Of a stretch of DNA of 55,950 nucleotides, positions 53,521 through 55,950 are shown in pieces; positions within the stretch are counted from its first letter, which is position 1; every line of letters starts with the position of its first letter. The notes under the pieces were generated by a model, which had not been told where the DNA came from, ran no database searches, and saw only the letters and a program-made list of their open reading frames with translations. The stretch spans positions 1 through 55,950 of the forward strand of contig CAIVKO010000189.1 of assembly GCA_903906515.1 (NCBI GenBank). The letters run 5' to 3'. The stretch comes from Akkermansiaceae bacterium (GTDB lineage Bacteria; Verrucomicrobiota; Verrucomicrobiia; Verrucomicrobiales; Akkermansiaceae). The position numbers and the translations under genes were made by a program.

Positions 53521-53548
53521 GGCGACGGTCAAAGACCGACGCTACCGT
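53521..53548. repeat. GTAGCG-family triloop palindrome between divergent genes
   Basis: GCGACGGTC - AAA - GACCGACGC followed by TACCG: a 9-bp stem with one mismatch and a three-base loop. It belongs with the elements at 17283-17305 and 37669-37830 by its CGGTC/GACCG core and CGCTAC flank. It lies in the 215-bp divergent gap 53414-53628 between the Verru_Chthon A and ThuA-like genes, where I see no other feature. Confidence 0.7.
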
Positions 53549-53628
53549 ATGTGGATGCCGATGAGGTGGGCGATTTTTTGTTACAAGTTCATGATTAATT
53601 TCCGGTTTGCGGATCGTATGAACTGATC

Positions 53629-54597
53629 ATGAAACTGTTTTTACCCCTACTCGCCGCCTCTTTGGTCCTTTTCCATCCTGCCGCCGCTGCGGAAAAACTC
53701 AAGGTGCTCATCGTTGATGGGCAGAACAATCACGCCGTTTGGCCGAAATCCACGGTGATGATGAAACAATATCTCGAAGGCACCGGCCTGTTCGAGGTTG
53801 AGGTTGCCCGCACCCGATTCATTTCCAATTACAAGCGCGAGCAGACTTGGTTGCCACTTGCGGGAGTCCCGGAATCGGAGGGAACCGACAAGCCGATGCC
53901 GGATCCGAATTTCTCGCCCGATTTTTCGAAATACCGGCTCGTGGTCAGCAACTTTGGTTTCGGAGCGGCGGATTGGCCCGAGCAAACCAGGAAAAATCTT
54001 GAGAAATACATGAAGGATGGCGGCGGACTCGCCGTCGTGCATGCCGCCGATAACAGTTGGGGCAACTGGTCGGAGTTCAATAAAATGATCGGACTCGGCG
54101 GATGGGGTGGGCGGACCGAGAAGTCCGGCCCATACGTGTATTACGGCGCGGATGGAAAAATCGTCCGCGATGACAAGACCCCCGGTGGTTGCGGCGGGCA
54201 TGGGCCGCAGAACGAGTTTTTGATCACCATGCGTGATCAAACCCACCCGATCACCAAGGATCTGCCCAATTTTTGGATGCACAGCAAGGACGAGTGTTAC
54301 AGCACCCTGCGTGGTCCTGCTGAGAATATGACGATCCTCGCCACCGCCGCAGACAGCCCGGAGCTCAAGAAAGCGGGTCGCAACGAGCCGATGCTGATGG
54401 TCATCGATTATGGCAAAGGCAGGGTGTTCCACACCACCCTGGGCCACGACACGGAAGCATTCGAAGGGGTTGGTTTCATCGTCACCTTCCTGCGTGGTGC
54501 CGAATGGGCGGCTACTGGAAAAGTGACGCAGAAAATTCCGGCGGATTTTCCCTCGGCCGATAAGCCAGCAGCGCGGGGATTTGAGCTGAAGAAATGA
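53629..54597 (+). CDS. Secreted ThuA-like domain protein
   Basis: 322 aa. Signal peptide MKLFLPLLAASLVLFHPAAA. The mature protein is a ThuA (trehalose-utilisation) fold of the class I glutamine-amidotransferase-like type: LKVLIVDGQNNHAVWPKST, YRLVVSNFGFGAADWP, GGGLAVVHAADNSWGNW, ITKDLPNFWMHSKDECYS and GKGRVFHTTLGHDTEAF. In the family such proteins are linked with sugar degradation, often beside Gfo/Idh/MocA proteins; the one in this window is 14 kb away. Probably periplasmic; activity unknown. Confidence 0.9.
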   Translation: MKLFLPLLAASLVLFHPAAAAEKLKVLIVDGQNNHAVWPKSTVMMKQYLEGTGLFEVEVARTRFISNYKREQTWLPLAGVPESEGTDKPMPDPNFSPDFSKYRLVVSNFGFGAADWPEQTRKNLEKYMKDGGGLAVVHAADNSWGNWSEFNKMIGLGGWGGRTEKSGPYVYYGADGKIVRDDKTPGGCGGHGPQNEFLITMRDQTHPITKDLPNFWMHSKDECYSTLRGPAENMTILATAADSPELKKAGRNEPMLMVIDYGKGRVFHTTLGHDTEAFEGVGFIVTFLRGAEWAATGKVTQKIPADFPSADKPAARGFELKK

Positions 54598-54622
54598 GCT
54601 TCGAAAGGAAAATGACTAGGCG

Positions 54623-54646
54623 CGAAAGAACGCAGGGAACGCAAAG
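54623..54646. repeat. Short AAAGAACGC-type repeat
   Basis: AAAGAACGCAGGGAACGCAA (54625 onward) reads as two imperfect units of a dispersed CGCAAAGAACGCAAAG-type repeat, also visible as AAAGAAC(A/G)CAA near 25767. It lies in the 147-bp gap 54598-54744 between the ThuA-like gene and the convergent histidine kinase gene. Confidence 0.45.
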
Positions 54647-54744
54647 AAAATGTGTATGAAATGAACTTAACCCGAATGCCGAAGTAGAGATGGCCGGAGG
54701 CAAATGGACGAATACGATATTCGTGATGTTGATTTGAACAGATA

Positions 54745-55950
54745 CTAGCTTTTCGTCCGTGATATCTTTTTTTCGCCAGTTTCGTTAGGCAGATCGACAC
54801 GGACGGTGGTGGCTTGGCCGGGAGCGGATTCCACCCGGAACATGCCGCCGACCATCTCGACGCGCTCTCTCATGCCGAGCAGACCGAGGCGGTTCTTTTT
54901 GTTGCCGGATGAGGTGCAGGAGTTGTCAAAGCCCTGCCCGTCGTCCTTGATTTCCATGCAGATCACGCCGTCAAGGAGCAGGATGCTCACTTCCACCTGG
55001 CTGGCCTTCGCATGGCTGGCCACATTGTTGAGCGCTTCCTGCACGATGCGGAATAAGGTCGTGCGCACGGCATCCGTCGATTGCTCGATGCCTGCAAACA
55101 CCTTGAGCCCGACACGAACGCCGGTGGTCTCCATGAATCGTTTTAAAAACGTCTGGAGCGTGGGAATCAATCCCAGATCGTCCAGCATGGTCGGGCGCAA
55201 TTCCCTGGTGAAGCGGTGGACGACGTCCACTGATTTTTCGATTAACTCTTGAGTGCTGGCGATCCTTTTCTGGAGGCTCTGTGGGTTTGCATTAGCTCCG
55301 CTGGCCAAGGCCGCCAGATGCACATTGATGCCTACCAATGTTTGGGCGACCACATCATGAAGTTCGCGGCTGATGCGCTTTCGCTCCTCTTCCTGGGCAT
55401 GCATGATTCGATGTGACAGATCACGCAATCTCAACTCTTGACGGCGGGATTGTTTTAGCAAGTGGCTCAATTCCTGTCTTGCCGTTCGAAGACTCACTTC
55501 CGCAGCCTTCCGCCTGACGATTTCCTGCTTCAGTTTCAGGTTTGAAGCGCTCAGCACATCCACGCGCCGTCTAGCATTCTCGGCCTCCGTGCGCGCCGTG
55601 ATGTCGCGGATGTTGCACTGGATGACGGAGCGGCCGCGCTCCTGATAGAGGCTGGCGACCACTTCCACCTCCTGATGACGTCCGCCCTGGCATTCGAGCG
55701 GCAGATCCTCGTAGCGGACATCATGGTTCATTTTCAGATTGCGGAACATTTCCTGGCTCGCCGCCTCATCCTTGAGCAGACCGATTTCAAAAAGCTCCTT
55801 GCCGATCAAACGTTCGTGAGAATACCCCAGCAGCTTCGTCATGAACGGATTGGCGTCGGTGATTTTGCAGGATACGGGATCGATCAGCAGCACTCCGTAG
55901 AGCGCCGCTTCGAAAAGACGACGGTAGCGGATTTCCGATGCCATCATTTG
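54745..55950 (-). CDS. PAS-domain histidine kinase, NarL/DegS type, 5' end beyond the window
   Basis: At least 400 aa are visible; the frame stays open to the window edge (CAA codon before the first ATG), so the N-terminus is probably missing. A PAS domain (YRRLFEAALYGVLLIDPVSC; FMTKLLGYSHERLIGKELF) is followed by a PAC segment, a coiled coil and a HisKA_3 domain with the phospho-acceptor in RISRELHDVVAQTLVG. The HATPase domain has NNVASHAKASQVEV, the G1 box DDGQGFD and the G2-type RLGLLGMRERVEMVGG. Sensor of a two-component system that should signal to a LuxR-type regulator; no regulator gene is in the window. Confidence 0.9.
   Translation of the reverse strand, partial: QMMASEIRYRRLFEAALYGVLLIDPVSCKITDANPFMTKLLGYSHERLIGKELFEIGLLKDEAASQEMFRNLKMNHDVRYEDLPLECQGGRHQEVEVVASLYQERGRSVIQCNIRDITARTEAENARRRVDVLSASNLKLKQEIVRRKAAEVSLRTARQELSHLLKQSRRQELRLRDLSHRIMHAQEEERKRISRELHDVVAQTLVGINVHLAALASGANANPQSLQKRIASTQELIEKSVDVVHRFTRELRPTMLDDLGLIPTLQTFLKRFMETTGVRVGLKVFAGIEQSTDAVRTTLFRIVQEALNNVASHAKASQVEVSILLLDGVICMEIKDDGQGFDNSCTSSGNKKNRLGLLGMRERVEMVGGMFRVESAPGQATTVRVDLPNETGEKKISRTKS

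Noticed and set aside
53647-54447. 266-codon minus-strand open frame
   Set aside because: Antisense to the ThuA-like gene.
1-55950. tRNA, rRNA, insertion sequence or prophage
   Set aside because: Reading both strands I saw no tRNA-like TPsiC arm with matching acceptor, no rRNA motif and no transposase, integrase or phage structural gene.

Overview
The window looks like chromosomal DNA of a Verrucomicrobiota bacterium, most likely order Verrucomicrobiales. The strongest markers are a Verru_Chthon cassette protein A-type pseudopilin-like protein (49463-53413), a 2487-residue secreted protein with autotransporter-associated beta-strand repeats (41093-48556), a Tat-exported Gfo/Idh/MocA oxidoreductase and a secreted ThuA-like protein. 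I saw no rRNA, tRNA, CRISPR array, transposase or phage gene.

Layout. (1) 1-1139: a 32-bp tandem array downstream of mutM. (2) 1423-18352, all on the minus strand: an eight-gene operon-like block, moxR > DUF58 > BatA-like vWA > vWA/GATase-like > 1475-aa membrane/coiled-coil protein > prenyltransferase/squalene-oxidase-repeat protein > transglutaminase-like protein > 909-aa protein with a cysteine-less thioredoxin-like domain. Several junctions are translationally coupled by short overlaps. (3) 18677-23065, minus: LptF/G permease > SulP transporter > small membrane-anchored protein > panC. Divergent from it is a secreted protein with two FKBP domains (23186-24028), convergent with argG (24393-25676). 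(4) 26067-29648, minus: cydA > cydB > 88-aa protein > TatD-type hydrolase. (5) 29851-35284, plus: ilvD, then a circularly permuted ATP-grasp / alpha-E / transglutaminase trio. (6) 35521-40213: two different VapBC-type toxin-antitoxin pairs flanking small membrane and zinc-ribbon genes and the oxidoreductase. (7) 40223-41011: an SDR dehydrogenase. (8) 41093-53413, minus: Verru_Chthon protein A > secreted 235-aa protein > giant repeat protein, with a 13-bp G/C homopolymer just upstream of the giant gene. (9) 53629-55950: a ThuA-like protein and a PAS/NarL-family histidine kinase cut by the right edge.

The most unusual non-coding signal is a set of small palindromes with three-base loops. One family (GGCAGGGACC...CTCC...GGTCC) is found after the stop codons of mutM, tatD-like, the FKBP gene, argG and ilvD, always in the same orientation relative to the gene just upstream. 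Several copies face another copy in inverted orientation, or are amplified in tandem (32-, 46- and 49-bp units). A second family has GTAGCG/CGCTAC flanks around stems that change on both arms together. These look like REP/BIME-type elements; whether they are mobile, transcript-stabilising or terminating is not decided by the sequence.

How genes may work together (inference): the MoxR block looks like an inner-membrane/periplasmic machine in which an AAA+ ATPase and three MIDAS-type vWA proteins serve secreted partner enzymes. The Verru_Chthon block may export or assemble the giant surface protein, whose expression could be switched by slippage of the homopolymer.
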